The notes under the pieces are model-generated. The model saw nothing but the letters and a program-made list of their open reading frames with translations, did no database searches and was not told the origin of the DNA. The translations under genes and the position numbers were made by a program. Of a stretch of DNA of 64,000 bases, positions 44,901 to 57,284 are shown piece after piece (within the stretch, counting starts at the first letter, position 1; each line of letters begins with the position of its first letter). Source of the DNA: Lasioglossum baleicum (taxonomy: Eukaryota > Arthropoda > Insecta > Hymenoptera > Halictidae); the NCBI RefSeq assembly GCF_051020765.1, contig NC_134934.1:5904001-5968000 (forward strand). Direction: 5' to 3'.

Positions 44901-47900
44901 ATTTTTTTTCATGCTACATTTTTTTTGGAACAACAATGAATAATATTTATTTTAACAGGGTTTAAAAATCCAAATAATTTCACATTGAATATTTCAGACC
45001 ATTGTCGTTTTCCATTTGATGTTGTACAGGTTTCCAAAGCTAGTATTTCTGCGAACCAATTTTAAAGTGTAAAAATCGTCGATGCCACGGTCGTTATATT
45101 TTTTTCATAGCTACAGCAATTAAAACATATTTACCTTTAATGATATATGCCATCTTCATTCACTTCAGAAAAATGAAAATAGAACCTGGCAACGTCTAGC
45201 TGTCGAGTTCGTTCCCTCCAAATTAATTTCTCGCTAATTAAAACGATAAATAGAAATCAGAAAACGCACAGAAACTTTTTTAATCAACCGACGAAGTTTA
45301 CAGAAATATTCACGGCTTTCTCGCGTCGCTAATGGATTTTGTAGTTGAAGAATAGTCTATACTAGAAGCCCGAGCGAAGTTCGACGAAGTTCAATTTCGA
45401 ATTCGCCCAAAAATTCCCAACCCGCTTCGAAACACGCCCGGAAGTTCCAGGCAATTTCAGATACTACCGGCACGCTTTTAACTTGCAAATCAGCGCTTGT
45501 CTCTCTCCTCGTGCGCTTCTTCTTTTTTTTTTTTCGTTGGTCAGTCCCTCCCCACTTCGGTTTGCGGCAACAAATTTTATTGTGATTGCTTCCATTTCTT
45601 CGAGGTTTCTTGTTGCGTTCCCAGCGCTGTTAAGCCGGGCCTGTGTCGTTCTTTTATTTATTCCACGCGGATGGAAATTATCCTCGGTGCTGCAAAGTGC
45701 GTTTAAAAATGCAGGAACGATACCGAGTACCTCGTGACAGCAGCACGGGATCTGTTTCCCGGTGAGTTATGTTTTTAGAGCAGCGAATCTCGGGGAAAAA
45801 ACTGTTCGTGCTGAATCGCGGATGCTGCGTGCTCCGGCAACAATTGTTACCGGCGAAATAATCATTGTATTCTGAAAGAAACGTGTTTTATTATAGTTCG
45901 TTATTGTATTATTACGGAATCAAGACCTAAGTTACTTAGATCCTGAGATTTTTCGAGGTGACTTGTCCGCAATGAACGTGCTTACTTTTAAGAGTTTTAA
46001 TATCGAGAGCGTTAGTACACTTTCTATACTAACTCTAGGCTGTGTTCATATTTTCGAGATAATTGTATTACACTGTGCACGATTATTAATACAGCCGGAT
46101 TCTTAGCGCCCAATTACCAGTTTCCTCGAGTAGCCATTCGATCCAACTAACCGCAGAGAAAACTAAAACGATTATCCTTCCAGCCGTTGTTTCTTAATTG
46201 CTTCTTAGGTGTTCGAGCCTTGGCACCAGGAAACAGAATTCAGTGGGAAAAAGAAAGCTTGCTTTCTACACGACTGCCCTACCGGTGCCATAAACATAAA
46301 AACAGACAAGTTTCACATACACACAATCTAACAATCCAAAGCCTCCACAAACTGTCAAATCGAAAAAATGACCCCATAACAGAAGCCATCCTCTTCGCTA
46401 TGAATTCGTTTATTTCCAATTATTTCAAGCACACATCAAAAATGGAACACAATTCAGAAAAAAAGTATAAAGCAACACACAATGACAATTCAGCCACCCC
46501 AATCTCCTTCACAACGAGAGTTTGAAACTGGTGCATTCTGGAACTCGTTCAGGGGAATAGTCCCGCGCGAGTCAGACCGCATTAGGTGTCCGCCTCCGTC
46601 TGCGTCGATAATGAAGAATGAAACTCTGCCTTTGGAAAGGCATCAAGCCGCGATCTATCGAGGAAGTATCGTTCGATATACACCGTCGCTGGAATAAGAG
46701 AAGAAAAGGAGCTCGTCCATAGAGTGTACCGAGAGAGAGAAAACGGTAGTCCTATGCCTAAACGTTCTCCTCTAAATGCAAATCCGGCGAGATTACGCGG
46801 CGGATGATCCTCTTTTTCGACGCGGGGTTGGATGGATCGGGCTCGACGTACATCAGTTGTCTTATCAGAGACGGCGGAGCATTAACCAAATTGTTTTTGG
46901 CTCGTCGACGCGGTTGTTTTTCCGTGTACAGAGAGGCACGGACGAAACCGGGCGGAACCGTCGAGAGACAGAAGGAAGTCTGTTTCGTACGGGGGGATCT
47001 CATAATTCGAGCTCTCGAGGGCTCCCGGGAAACGGGAACAGTTTTCGGTTCCACCGGAAAAGGAATGGAGAAATTCGGACGGAGACAAAGCTTTTTATTA
47101 TTGTCGCTAATTTACCTTCCGCAAAGTTTCACCAATTTCCGGGCTCGGCCGCTTCGCTGTCCACCCCCCGCTCTCTGTCCTTTCTGCCAGCCGTTGTCCT
47201 GCAGGCCTTTGTCCTCGTTTTGTTTCCTCCTCGAGGCCTATAGCCCCGCTCCGGACAGCGCAATTTAATCTCGAGGGCATTCGACGGTGCCTGCTCGGTA
47301 CCAACGTTTTTCAAACGCGATTGAAAACGGATAACAATGCGCGTTTTGTCGCAAGATTTCTGGTTCTTCGGAACGGGCTATTCTTCTTTGATTCCACTAA
47401 ATTTCGTGGACGTGGGCTCTTCGTGCTCGCGTGTACTGTGTGTCTCTGTTGAACTGGTACTTTTTGTGCGAGAGGCTTTTACAGGGTTTTATCAGACCGT
47501 AGTAGGAGGATGTGTTTGATGTGACAGTTGTATTCTTGTTTTATTCGTTTAATATTTATCTGAATTCGTCTCAGTTGAAAACTCACTCATTTTCTGTCTT
47601 TAGATATTGTACAATCTTTATTTCCTTTATAATAATTCTGCTCTTTCCTCGAGGAAGAAAAATATTCACAGCATTTTTAACGGCCAAACTGTGGACCTAT
47701 TGTGCAATGTTTTGAAATTTTCCAATGAAGCAGGAGTTGAATAAAAATGTTTTTCTAAATAGGATAAATTTAATCCATCGTAAGAATGTTCCTAGATGTT
47801 TCTCAAGCTTTCACAGTTTTGTATTCCCCTCATTTTTGTCAGAAAAAGCTGCGGTAATAAAATCAATTCGACTTTACGAACAAAGAAATCGTCTGCCAGC

Positions 47901-50036
47901 AAATATACATACATGTATTATTCGAGCGCGTACGGATTTGTGTGTGTTATCGATACGTCCGTCATGCCAGCGCGATAGACCGTAATTAAAAGTATCTACG
48001 TACCTGTGGGCTTTCTCGCAGTACTTCGCGGTATTTTTAGGAACACTGTTCCTCCCACCCCTCTATACACCGACGGTTTAATTAAACGCGGGATAAACAA
48101 AACTCCCAAACCGACGGATTGAACCGAACGCTTTTCCCTTCGCGCCGAATGGAAATTAAATAGAAATTACATTTCGCGAATCGCTGAATTACAGCCAAGC
48201 CCGACGAGCCATAATTGCGTTATTTTTCGAAAATTGCTGCCGAAAATGCTGCTACACCCCCGGGAAAACCGTGTAAAAACAATTCGTTACGCCATTTCAC
48301 AGGAGAATAGGAGCCTTGCAGACTTAAATGAACTTTGATTCTGAAAATACCAAGCTGTGTGACATTCAATAAATTTGTTGCAACGTGAAATATTAGGTTA
48401 TAGGTGAAATATTACCTTCTCCCAAGGTAAAATGAAAAAGCCAATTTTTTACTATATAGAATAAGTTTTATAACATCTTGTTCTATATGATCTCTTGTGA
48501 TTTTTCAGACAACTTAAAAATCCCATACTCGTAGAATTTCTGTCTTTTATTAGCAAAAAATTGAGTTGTACGACTTTTTATGACTGCATTTGAAATGAAA
48601 TTTACAGCGCATAAAGAATATTGCAAAGAGTGAAACAAATGGTAATCCAAAGGTACATCCTCTTCGTAAACAGCACCCAACTTTTTCTTTCGTGCAGTGA
48701 ATTTTTACTCTTACGGCAATAAAAAAAAAAAAAGGAACGGTGAAAAAATGCTTGAAGAGCTTATAAGCACTTACAAGGCACGTAATTAGTCCGAAATGTC
48801 AGCTGTCAAGATATACAATTTTATAAAATTGATAAAATAAAGTTAAATAATAAGAAATTGAAGCAATGCCATTTCTAAACGAAAAACGAAATTTCTTTAT
48901 GAACGATCTAATAGTATCACAAGATTATTTCGAATTAAATTTAGTCAGGCATAATGTAATTCTCCAACAAGGGTGGAAGGGTAAAATCAAATTCTATTGA
49001 TCAGGACAGCTCCAAAACTCGTCCATTTTTTAAAGAATAACGACTAATGAAGCTAGTGTCATTAATAGAATTTTGTCTAGGTTTCGGGAGAGATTAGCCA
49101 CAGTGGTACAGCGTCGAATTAAATATTCCTCGTCGCGTCTTGCGTGTTGTATCGAGTGGATCCGCTCCGTTTCGCTCCGGGCTGACGGTATGATTCGGCC
49201 CGGTGGAATCAGCTCGCCGAGTCGCCTGACGCCGGAAGCTGAAATATTTTATAAACTGATAACGTCGCCGGAAACCGTGTCACGGAAAAATCGCTCCGTG
49301 GATGCGTGTCGTTCACCGTTCGTTCCTTCGTACGTTCGGTATCCTCCAAGCTCGCTTCGGGATCTTGACGTCCCGAATAATGTATACACGAAGCGTACAC
49401 CCGTTTCCTAAGAGGCGCGCGCTCGGGCCCGCGTTGTGCAATACATACATAGTAACGTCCTGGACAGTTTTAAATCAGAGCCAGTAAAAGGTACGGGCAA
49501 TTCCGCGCTCTTGGATATCACGTTTGAAATAAAACACTCCATTGTCTTCCGTCAGAGGTACTTCAAAGAGCCCCGCTACCATGATAAAGAACTTTTTCCC
49601 ATGGTTCTAAACTTTTTCCCGGAGAACGATGTCTATTACGCCCAGTGCACGTGAAATGTCGTTTCCTCGAATGGAAAACCACTCGACCTGCCTCCTGACT
49701 GCTACGCGGCAGATTCGATCAAAATTATTCTCCGATTCTTTATTTCCCCGCGGTTCTCCGCGGTTGATATTGTTACTGTATAATTGGATTTGTTGCTCTA
49801 CATTTGTTGGCACCGGGAAAGAAGTTATGCGAGGTGATGAGGGAATGAGATTCGAAGCTGTGTGTGTGTGTGGGGGTTAGACCGCGGATGCTTATGAGAA
49901 ATAAAAATCGCCTTCGCCAAACACGCAGGAGCTACACACAGATATCAGTTCAAAATGGAAAAGTAGGGTTTCTAAATTCCTTAAATGGGTTTGCTATTTT
50001 GTATTCCATCTACTCATTTTTGTTATATATGCTATT
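41986..50036. other. Non-coding stretch of 8 kb
   Basis: Contains an 18-bp palindrome CGCCGATGTACATCGGCG at 42,279-42,296, CpG-rich blocks at 42,900-43,180, 43,550-44,170 and 46,550-47,320, and AT-rich sequence at 44,220-45,200 and 48,300-49,060. The 44,220-45,200 part has the texture of old transposon sequence (for example CAATAACTTTCGAGATATTTTCG), but I could not find paired ends. No exon or promoter is convincing. Confidence 0.4.
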
Positions 50037-50261
50037 AGGTGGAATGGGGCAAGTCCGCCCCAGTTTTTGCAAAGTTGGACTTTACACTGATGTATTTTCA
50101 GTCTGGTATGTAAAAACTTAACGTTCTTGATATCAAACTCTTGCCACAGTTATTACTGATGAATTAGTATTATGTAGGATTCTAATTTTGCTTGAAAATT
50201 ACCATTTTGCTAGGATATTGTACAAAATGTCAACTAGGACGCACTTGCCCCCACTCCACCT
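50037..50261. mobile_element. Small MITE with 25-bp AGGTGGAATGGGGCAAGT termini (225 bp)
   Basis: The left end AGGTGGAATGGGGCAAGTCC GCCC pairs with the right end GGACGCACTTGCCCCCACTC CACCT (read inward AGGTGGAGTGGGGGCAAGTG). The interior is AT-rich, unpaired and has no ORF. The target duplication is unclear. Confidence 0.7.
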
Positions 50262-52556
50262 TTCATTTTCCAATGAATAAGTTGCTTAAAATGAAGAGAC
50301 TGTAAGAGCAGCACTTGAAGAATTTTCTAATTCCAAGACTTACGGCCATACCTGCGGATTTTTATTCCATTATGACATTTCTGCAAGCTTATGAGATATG
50401 AGAGACCATTACCACAGGAAAGGAACTTTTTAGCAAATAGCACGAATATTTTCTCTATTCTTGTCTTCATAGAATAATTCATAAGATCCGTCTATCCAAG
50501 ATTCTTCAAGCCTAGTGAAACCATAGAATCCTCGTTTGTAATGCATCCGTATGTAAAATAATGTATATAAAATTATACAAGATACACCAAATTTACGGTT
50601 ACTTATTAAATGCTTCTAAAATCCACGTCAATTTCACATTGAGCCGTGCTTCGTTCAAATAGCAGCATAATTCGCAATTGCATCGGAAGTGGCCTAGTCC
50701 CGGACAGTTAACCGAATTATTAACGAGTCTAAAGACGATCTACAGTGTCTAATGGCCGGTGATCGATCGTCGGTCGTGTACAGGGTGTCTTTTAGGCGTG
50801 CCGGTGATTAAGGGGCGTAAAACATAGGCGGTATCGTATCCGGGTTATCGCGACGTTACAAATTTTACAACGGTCCGGGTTAAACTGTCATAAAAGCAAA
50901 TGAAAGCGCGCCGATAAATCTTGATATAAAAGTTCATCGTCGCGGGGGCCGGCCACGGTTGGAAATTGCCCCTCGAACGATCATCCGGGGATATCTTTCA
51001 CCGGGGCGTCGCGCGTCGCGTCGACTTTCGCGGAGTAAAGCGGTCTCGGTCTCGCGCGTTCGCTGCCATGATTGATACGGTATGGTCGGAGTTGATCGTC
51101 ACACCGACTAGAGACATAAAGGTGCGCCGCCGTTTCAAACTCCTTTCCTACCCCGCCGGCCCCACTCGCGTTTCCAACCCCCGTCAGGAGGGTCTCGTAT
51201 TTTATTAAACGAGCTGCGGGGGCGACTTACGCGAAAGCACACGGGATCGATAAGTCGTCGAACGTCAACGTTCCGCGTCGGCCGACGGTGCATTGCCCTT
51301 TTGTACCGCGATACGACGACGCGAACACGTGTCACACGACGGACGATGCGTCCCGCCCACGTATGACGAACAGACGCATGCCAGTTTTTCAAGAAACGAT
51401 GCTCGCACGGCGTCATCGCCAGGGAAATTGCGACCTGGCCGACGGGAGTCGAGAACGACAAGCTCGCTAGATATTTTCACCGGGAAAAACTGTCGCCCGT
51501 GGCACACCTGCTTTGACGGACACTGATTTCTATTAAGTTGTTACACGAAAGCGTAACATTTTCAATTTCTATCACGAAGAAGCGAGTAATTCATTTCATT
51601 CCATGACTTTATGCATGTACACGTTACCATGGAGACCCTATGAAATCTGAATAAACTCTGAAACACTTCCGAAACACTTTTCATCACGAGCGAATAGAAA
51701 TGGCGACGCTAGACCGTCCAAGGCCGTGTTCCCCACCATGGCGCTCCGCAGGATACGGAATAAAGCGATGTTCGTCCTGGATCCTGAAGAACTTCCGGCA
51801 GTTTGCGACTCGTCACCGAGCGCCTAAGACGCACGGGGCGGAGGATATGGAAAAATTCGCTGGGAATATATTCCGGGTGTAGCTTCTATCTTTCCGCACA
51901 CGTACATCCACTTCCCTTCCACGTCGTCGCGGCGATATATCGCTGGAATCGAGTCGAGTCGATGCCAGTGACCCGGAATTTGCATTTCCCCGGAAAATAC
52001 AGGGGACGGAGGGGGATATTGGTGAAGGCCGATGGGAACTGGATTCGGTGCGGGGTTGTATGGGGGACAGGACAGTCGACCGGGTTGCGGGGGTGGTCGG
52101 GTCCCCGAGCGGATTCGAGCGGGAAACTCTCTCACTCGCCTGGCAGCCGGGCAAAAGGCTACGAAATTCCGAGCGGCGCTTTTTAATAGGCCACACGTAC
52201 AACCTGGAACGATTTTCCCCCGGGGAAACGGCGACGGACAACCTGGTAATTAGATGCGATCTGCCGCGAATTCGTTCCACGGTTATTTGCGGGGGCGGAT
52301 GGCGCTCGCGGTCGATTGCTAGAAAGAGAGAGAGAGAGAAATTCGATTATTTGGGAAATCTCTTGAAACGCGCCGGAGGTGAACTCGTGGTAAAAATGAA
52401 AAGTCGCGATCGATTCTCGTGTTCGTAATTTTTGTAGGAATCTAAACAATCCGTAGAATTGAATTAATTCAAGCTATTTTCAGTATTATTGTATTATTTG
52501 ATTGTTTACCACGTTCGTGTCACAGTTATGTGACGTTGTTGTTGTTTAAAGTACCT
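50262..52556. other. Non-coding stretch, CpG-rich from 50,950
   Basis: A lone TACAGGGTGTCTTTTAGG at about 50,779 may be a decayed element end. Overlapping frames at 51,130-51,530 and 51,800-52,430 are composition-driven. A (GA)n run is at 52,322-52,340. Confidence 0.45.
50348..50380 (+). repeat. Dispersed motif, copy 6 (weak)
   Basis: TACCTGCGGATTTTTATTCC ATTATGACA keeps the CTGCGGATTTT core and the TTATG.CA that follows. Confidence 0.35.
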
Positions 52557-52899
52557 ACAAGGGAAGGACCGCAAGTGTCCGACTTCGATTTTCATAATTT
52601 TTTGTGAGATGGTGGTATATGGATCCCTAATGATGTCTGCAAAATATTAGGTGTAGTTACTCGATAGCTTTAAAGATATAAACAATTAAAATTTCATACC
52701 TGTGAATCACGCAACCTGCTTACACGGCTAATGGAACTTCGAAAACTACAGCTCAAATGTATGAAACTTTAATTGTTTATACCTTTAAAAGTATTGAGTA
52801 ACTACACCTAATATTTTGCATACATAATTAGGGATCTATATACCATCATCTCACAAAAAATTATGAAAATCGAAGTCGGACACTTGGGGTCCTTCCTTG
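52557..52899. mobile_element. Palindromic MITE (about 340 bp), AAGGGAAGGACC termini
   Basis: The left arm ACAAGGGAAGGACCGCAAGT, GTCCGACTTCGATTTTCATAAT, ...GTGTAGTTACTCGATAGCTTT is mirrored with about 10% differences from 52,755 to 52,899. The central 45-60 bases (CCTGTGAATCACGCAACCTG) are unpaired. TA bases flank near both ends but the exact duplication is uncertain. Confidence 0.8.
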
Positions 52900-55119
52900 T
52901 TAGATAACTAAAAGGAAAATATAGATCTTCAGGTATGAATAATCACGATAACCAATATTTAGTTCTGCTACAAGATCCATTTGGCGATTGAAACGCGAGA
53001 AAAAACTGTCGCTTAATTACGTGTCGCGAGGCTGTCCAAAGTGGAACGCGAAAGGAAACCGCTGACAAAGAGTGGTAGACTCGATGTTGGCAGAAGCATG
53101 AACGCTCGGAAATATCGATGGTTTCGCATTAACAAAACGACGCTCTCCCCAATAGCGATAGAAGCGAACGGGGGTAACTATCCCACCCTACCAACTTGAT
53201 AAGACTTCTCCCTGTTTGCGGTACGCATCGCGTGCATCAAAGGCTGGCAACCCGCAACACGACACCACGGAAACCCTCAAACGACACGGCGGCTCCAATT
53301 TCAGTATAAATCCATCATAGGTACAGTCCGCCTCCGCATCACGAAATTCGCCGAACAATTTGCGATATTATTGTCCGCCTAGCGTGACCGAAAACGCTTG
53401 CTAATTAAACAGCCGCGCACAAAAGTTGTCGGAAACCGGTGCCACGACACATTCATGCAATCTCGCCGTGCGCATCGAAAAAAACCATGTTACTTAATTA
53501 GTGAAACTATGAGGATACATTAGAGAGCGGTGAATAAAACTTTACTGTTTTTACATTAACATATTCGTTAAACAGTTACATTGTTACAGTGCTACGTCAA
53601 ATTTTTACTAATTTGTATAATGAGTAATACGCGAATTAGATTGATTTTGTAAGGAAAATCTGCCTTCTTTTTGTAATTCGTTGGCGATCGTAGTTTTACA
53701 ATTTAGAATTAAATTTATCATCAATTCGTATCATCGAGGTTCTACTGAATCGTGGATTAAACGAGTTAACGAAATCCCAATTGTATCGTGTTTGGACTCG
53801 TCGTAATAAGCACAATGCGACAACTATATTGGTAAAAGTTTAATAAAGAAATGATTGAAGACAGAATATTTTCGCTGTCGAATTAGTATTGTCTCACCTA
53901 TGTATTTGATTCCGATCATGTTCCGCTTCTCAGACATTGAATTTCTGCGTCCCTGATAGCGTATATTCGAAGATAGTGAGGGTAAATTTTTCACAGGTAT
54001 CGCGTGCACATCTTTTTCACACGTATCGAGACATTATATGTATAATATATGCTTCCGGCACTTTCAGTGCTCGCGCTCGGCGTTAATGTATGGATTTTTT
54101 AGAGGATATTAGACCGCGCCGACATTTAATATTCGCAACTAAGTGAGAATTTCATTTCGAGATTGATGCGGCGCGGGCCCGATCCTCTATATTAATGCTC
54201 AATAAAACGGTAACAGGATACAGTGGGAGGGGGAAAGGGGGGGAGGAGGAGGGCGATACATTAAAGCGGAGCGTTCGAGCACCGAATTTTTCCGGCGGTA
54301 TAAATCTCCGGCAAATTCGTGTTCATATTAAATTCACAATGGTACGGCGCATCCGGTATTTGATATTTTTTGCCTCTCTATGAGCTCTATATGACTCACG
54401 GTATTTATTAATCGCCGGTGAATGCGCATTCATATCGAACTCACAATACCCGGCCGATATTTTCTCGAATTTCGTCCGGGACGTGGTAAAAGACAATTAC
54501 GCCCGGAGAGTAATTTCGCATTTTATAAATAGACTTTCGTTGTGTTCGCTCCGGTGCTTTATGGGCAAAGCGAAGTTCGTTAAGGAATTAGACGCAGCAG
54601 GAAGAGGCAAAAATTGCCCGGACTTTCCTCGAGGAAAGAAGTCGTCGACTCGGTGAAGCCATTCGGATTTCCGAGGGAAACCTTGTCGCGAAATGGATCA
54701 ATTCGAGGATTATCGTTGCGGCTAACCGAAAGAATTCCGCAGAACGGTTCCTTCGACGGGCCACCGTGGTGTTCGTGCCAGACATCCACGGGGTTGCTGC
54801 CAGATATCCAGTCGCGAATCTCTTTCACAATCGGCCACGACGGTCGAGCAGTATTGGCACGAATTGATCGGCGAACGATACACACTGGCCATCCAGACGA
54901 CTCGATTGGCGGAGGACGGAACCATAAATGTTCCCTCGCGGGAAAAATCAAACCGGTAAATCATTAGTACACAAAGTTGGCCTGATTCTCGTCCGTATGA
55001 ATTTACTGCATGCGATTGCTAACTTAAGAGCGCAGTGAAAAAGACGATTTTAGATTCGATTAAATCAGCTGCACCTAGATACGAAAAATTATTTTTAACA
55101 CCCAGTGAATTTCTGAAAC
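52900..55119. other. Non-coding stretch
   Basis: Mixed composition, CpG-rich at 54,540-54,960. Frames on both strands there lack domains. No element ends seen. Confidence 0.45.
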
Positions 55120-55910
55120 ATATTCTTAAATTCCACCGGCTATAACAATAACAGAGGAAATGGAAGATCCCATGACTGTCCTAAAAACCTGTTTGTAATA
55201 TATTCCATTAAACACGAAGATATTGGTTTCAAGTACAAACTTGACCGCATGAAGAAACTCATCCCGTTGAATAGTGGTATGTTCTTTTATTTCATCCCAA
55301 CGACTGTCTAGAACCTGCAAAGCTAAATCACTTGATACGAAAACAGTGATGAATCGTCTGGAATCTCAATTGTTCTAATTTCTTTCACAAACTGCCAACT
55401 GTCAACCGTATGATAAGGGGATTTACCTATTGCATAAGCTCTTGGGGTCAACCGCACTGTATGTTTTTAATCTTTTCCAATCTGGCAATGATAGAGCTGG
55501 CTTCCCATTCGGAAGTACTTGTGTATTGAAATTCGCTAATTTTGTAAGCGTTAGTATCGTTCAACATATTTACCACTTCTGAATTATATAGTTCTTTATC
55601 AACTAATACTGTAGAGTGTTTCCTTTATCTAATTTGAGTACCAATAAGTTATTGTTAATTTTCAGAAATTGTTTCATTTCTCTGATTTCCGATGTAGATA
55701 ACAATGTATTATTTGATTTATGCGAATGTGTGGTGTAGTTCATAATTTTATTAATTAACTTTATTCTAGCTTGGTTGATGTTTGAATGTTATTGCAGTAA
55801 GTAACTTTCATTAAGCCAGCTTCAATTGATGTTATGAATACACTATGCTTACCTCTCTCTGTTTTCTGTTAATTCTCCTTTATCCGATTAGCACATAAAG
55901 TTCTATTGTT
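55120..55910 (-). pseudogene. Decayed Penelope-like reverse transcriptase fragment
   Basis: Minus-strand reading in shifting frames shows successive Penelope-like RT landmarks. An N-terminal block NINQARIKLINKIMNY lies at about 55,750-55,800, then LLVLKLDKGN at about 55,619. After a frameshift comes VLVDKELYNSEVVNMLND. Then TPRAYAIGK at about 55,450 is followed directly by DSWQFVKEIRTIEIP, apparently with an internal deletion. Finally RWDEIKEHTTIQRDEFL leads to FNGIYYKQVFRTVMGSSIS at about 55,190, the family's conserved template-grip region. The catalytic YxDD segment and any GIY-YIG endonuclease are absent. At least two stops and two frameshifts make it non-functional. Family assignment rests on motif order and spacing as I know them, not on a search. 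Confidence 0.75.
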
Positions 55911-57005
55911 TCCAACCGTCGAAAACCAGCTTCAACATTCTCGCTCGCGAAGATCAGCGCAGCAGAATTTTCATTTAGCGTCGAGAGGCAGACAATAAGG
56001 TCCTGCGAATTATATTTAATTCGCGGAGCTCGCCCCAAGTCCATTTTCCTTCGACTTCCGTGGATAATAATTAACCGAGAGCCGTTTCTTTGATCGTGTT
56101 CTCATCTTACGGTTTACTGATTCGCAGTGTCTTCTTTAGGTTCAGAAGGCCATCCGGCGACGCACTTCGTCTTCTCCAGGGCATTCCCCGAGGAATTTTG
56201 CAACACGATCATTCCGGATTCCGACCGCGTTCGCTGTTTCCTCCCGTTTCAGCATCGCTCGCGTTCCCAACGAAAATACTGCCTCTGACCGGTCTCCGTA
56301 ATCCGAAAGTCCGATGCTCCCCCGGGTCTTTAATTAATTAACGCGCTAGAAAATTACAGGAACTTTATCCCTTTTTTTCCCGTTCGTCCCTCCTCCTCGT
56401 GCTCCTCCGCCTTTTATTTTCCGCTTTCTTCTCTGACGGCGAACGTTCTTGCGAGAACGTTGCGAACGCTTTAAAGGACACCTCGAGTTTGCAAACGTTC
56501 CCCGAGACCGAGGCGACCCTTTCGACCAACGTTGAGGACGCTTTACGACTCCACTCATCCAGCCGAGTCCCTCGGACGCGTCCGGAAGGAAAGAAACTTC
56601 AAGAATCGAGTAATTAACTAAACGGAAACGAATGGCTTCAATGGAATGGATTAGCGGATTGCCACCGAGCAAATGGCCCTTTCAACGCGCGAAAATGTCA
56701 TCGCGCGGAAATCGAGTCGCGGGATGCACTGAATTTCCTCCGGGAAGTCGTTCATTTGGCGAAACTTTTCGGAAATTCTGCCTTGGGTTCACGAAGGAAA
56801 ACACGTTCAATCGCGAATCCCGCTTTTCTTTGAGCGTCTGTTATTATGGAAGCTCTTGTTAATTATTTTATTGGATTAGCAGGGAAGTGGTGTCAATATA
56901 CTTTGTCGTTCTTCATTGATCGATAAATGATTGCAATGTTTCGAATCTCGCACGGTTCCTCGCGCAACTTTTCTACGCAAGGAATGAAGGGAGGGGTTCC
57001 GCGTG
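55911..57005. other. Non-coding stretch upstream of a promoter
   Basis: CpG-rich unique sequence with chance frames at 56,350-56,670. It ends with the TATA box at 57,006. Confidence 0.45.
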
Positions 57006-57041
57006 TATAAAAGGCGACGCGCCAGTGACAGACTTCAGTTC
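57006..57041 (+). promoter_or_regulatory. Canonical TATA plus TCAGT initiator core promoter
   Basis: TATAAAAG starts at 57,006 and TTCAGTT places the initiator A at 57,037, a 31-base spacing that matches arthropod TATA-initiator promoters. The TATA is preceded by GGGTTCCGCGTG and lies in a short GC-rich patch. The downstream sequence has no clear DPE. Insect genes with this architecture are often small, inducible or secreted-protein genes; the gene itself is not identified here. Confidence 0.55.
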
Positions 57042-57179
57042 TCACCGGAGTCATCTACTTGGTGGGATTGCCTCTTCATCCCCTAACCTTGGTTCTATAT
57101 TCTTTTCACTGTATTCGATTGTCTAAAATCGATTTCTAAGGTCGTACAATAACTTTGGACACACACACACATTGCTGAA

Positions 57180-57284
57180 ATGTTGGGTCTACTCTTACAG
57201 TTTATCTCAGGAATATTTCAAATTCACGTCAACATTTATGTAATTTCCAAACGTCTAAGAAGGTTGCTGCCAATATTTGTTTAA
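57180..57284 (+). CDS. 34-codon ORF, first ATG after the TATA/initiator promoter
   Basis: The first ATG downstream of the predicted start (143 bases in) opens a frame beginning MLGLLLQFISGIFQIHV and ending ...RRLLPIFV. The N-terminus is hydrophobic, then basic. It could be a real micropeptide, the beginning of a spliced reading frame, or chance. The ATG context (GAAATGT) is moderate. No family recognised. Confidence 0.2.
   Translation: MLGLLLQFISGIFQIHVNIYVISKRLRRLLPIFV

Noticed and set aside
44220..45200. AT-rich block that reads like transposon sequence
   Set aside because: No inverted or direct terminal repeats could be paired and no coding motif was found, so no element is called.
51813..52280. 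Overlapping long frames on both strands
   Set aside because: Mutually exclusive frames in a high-GC block; no recognisable protein.
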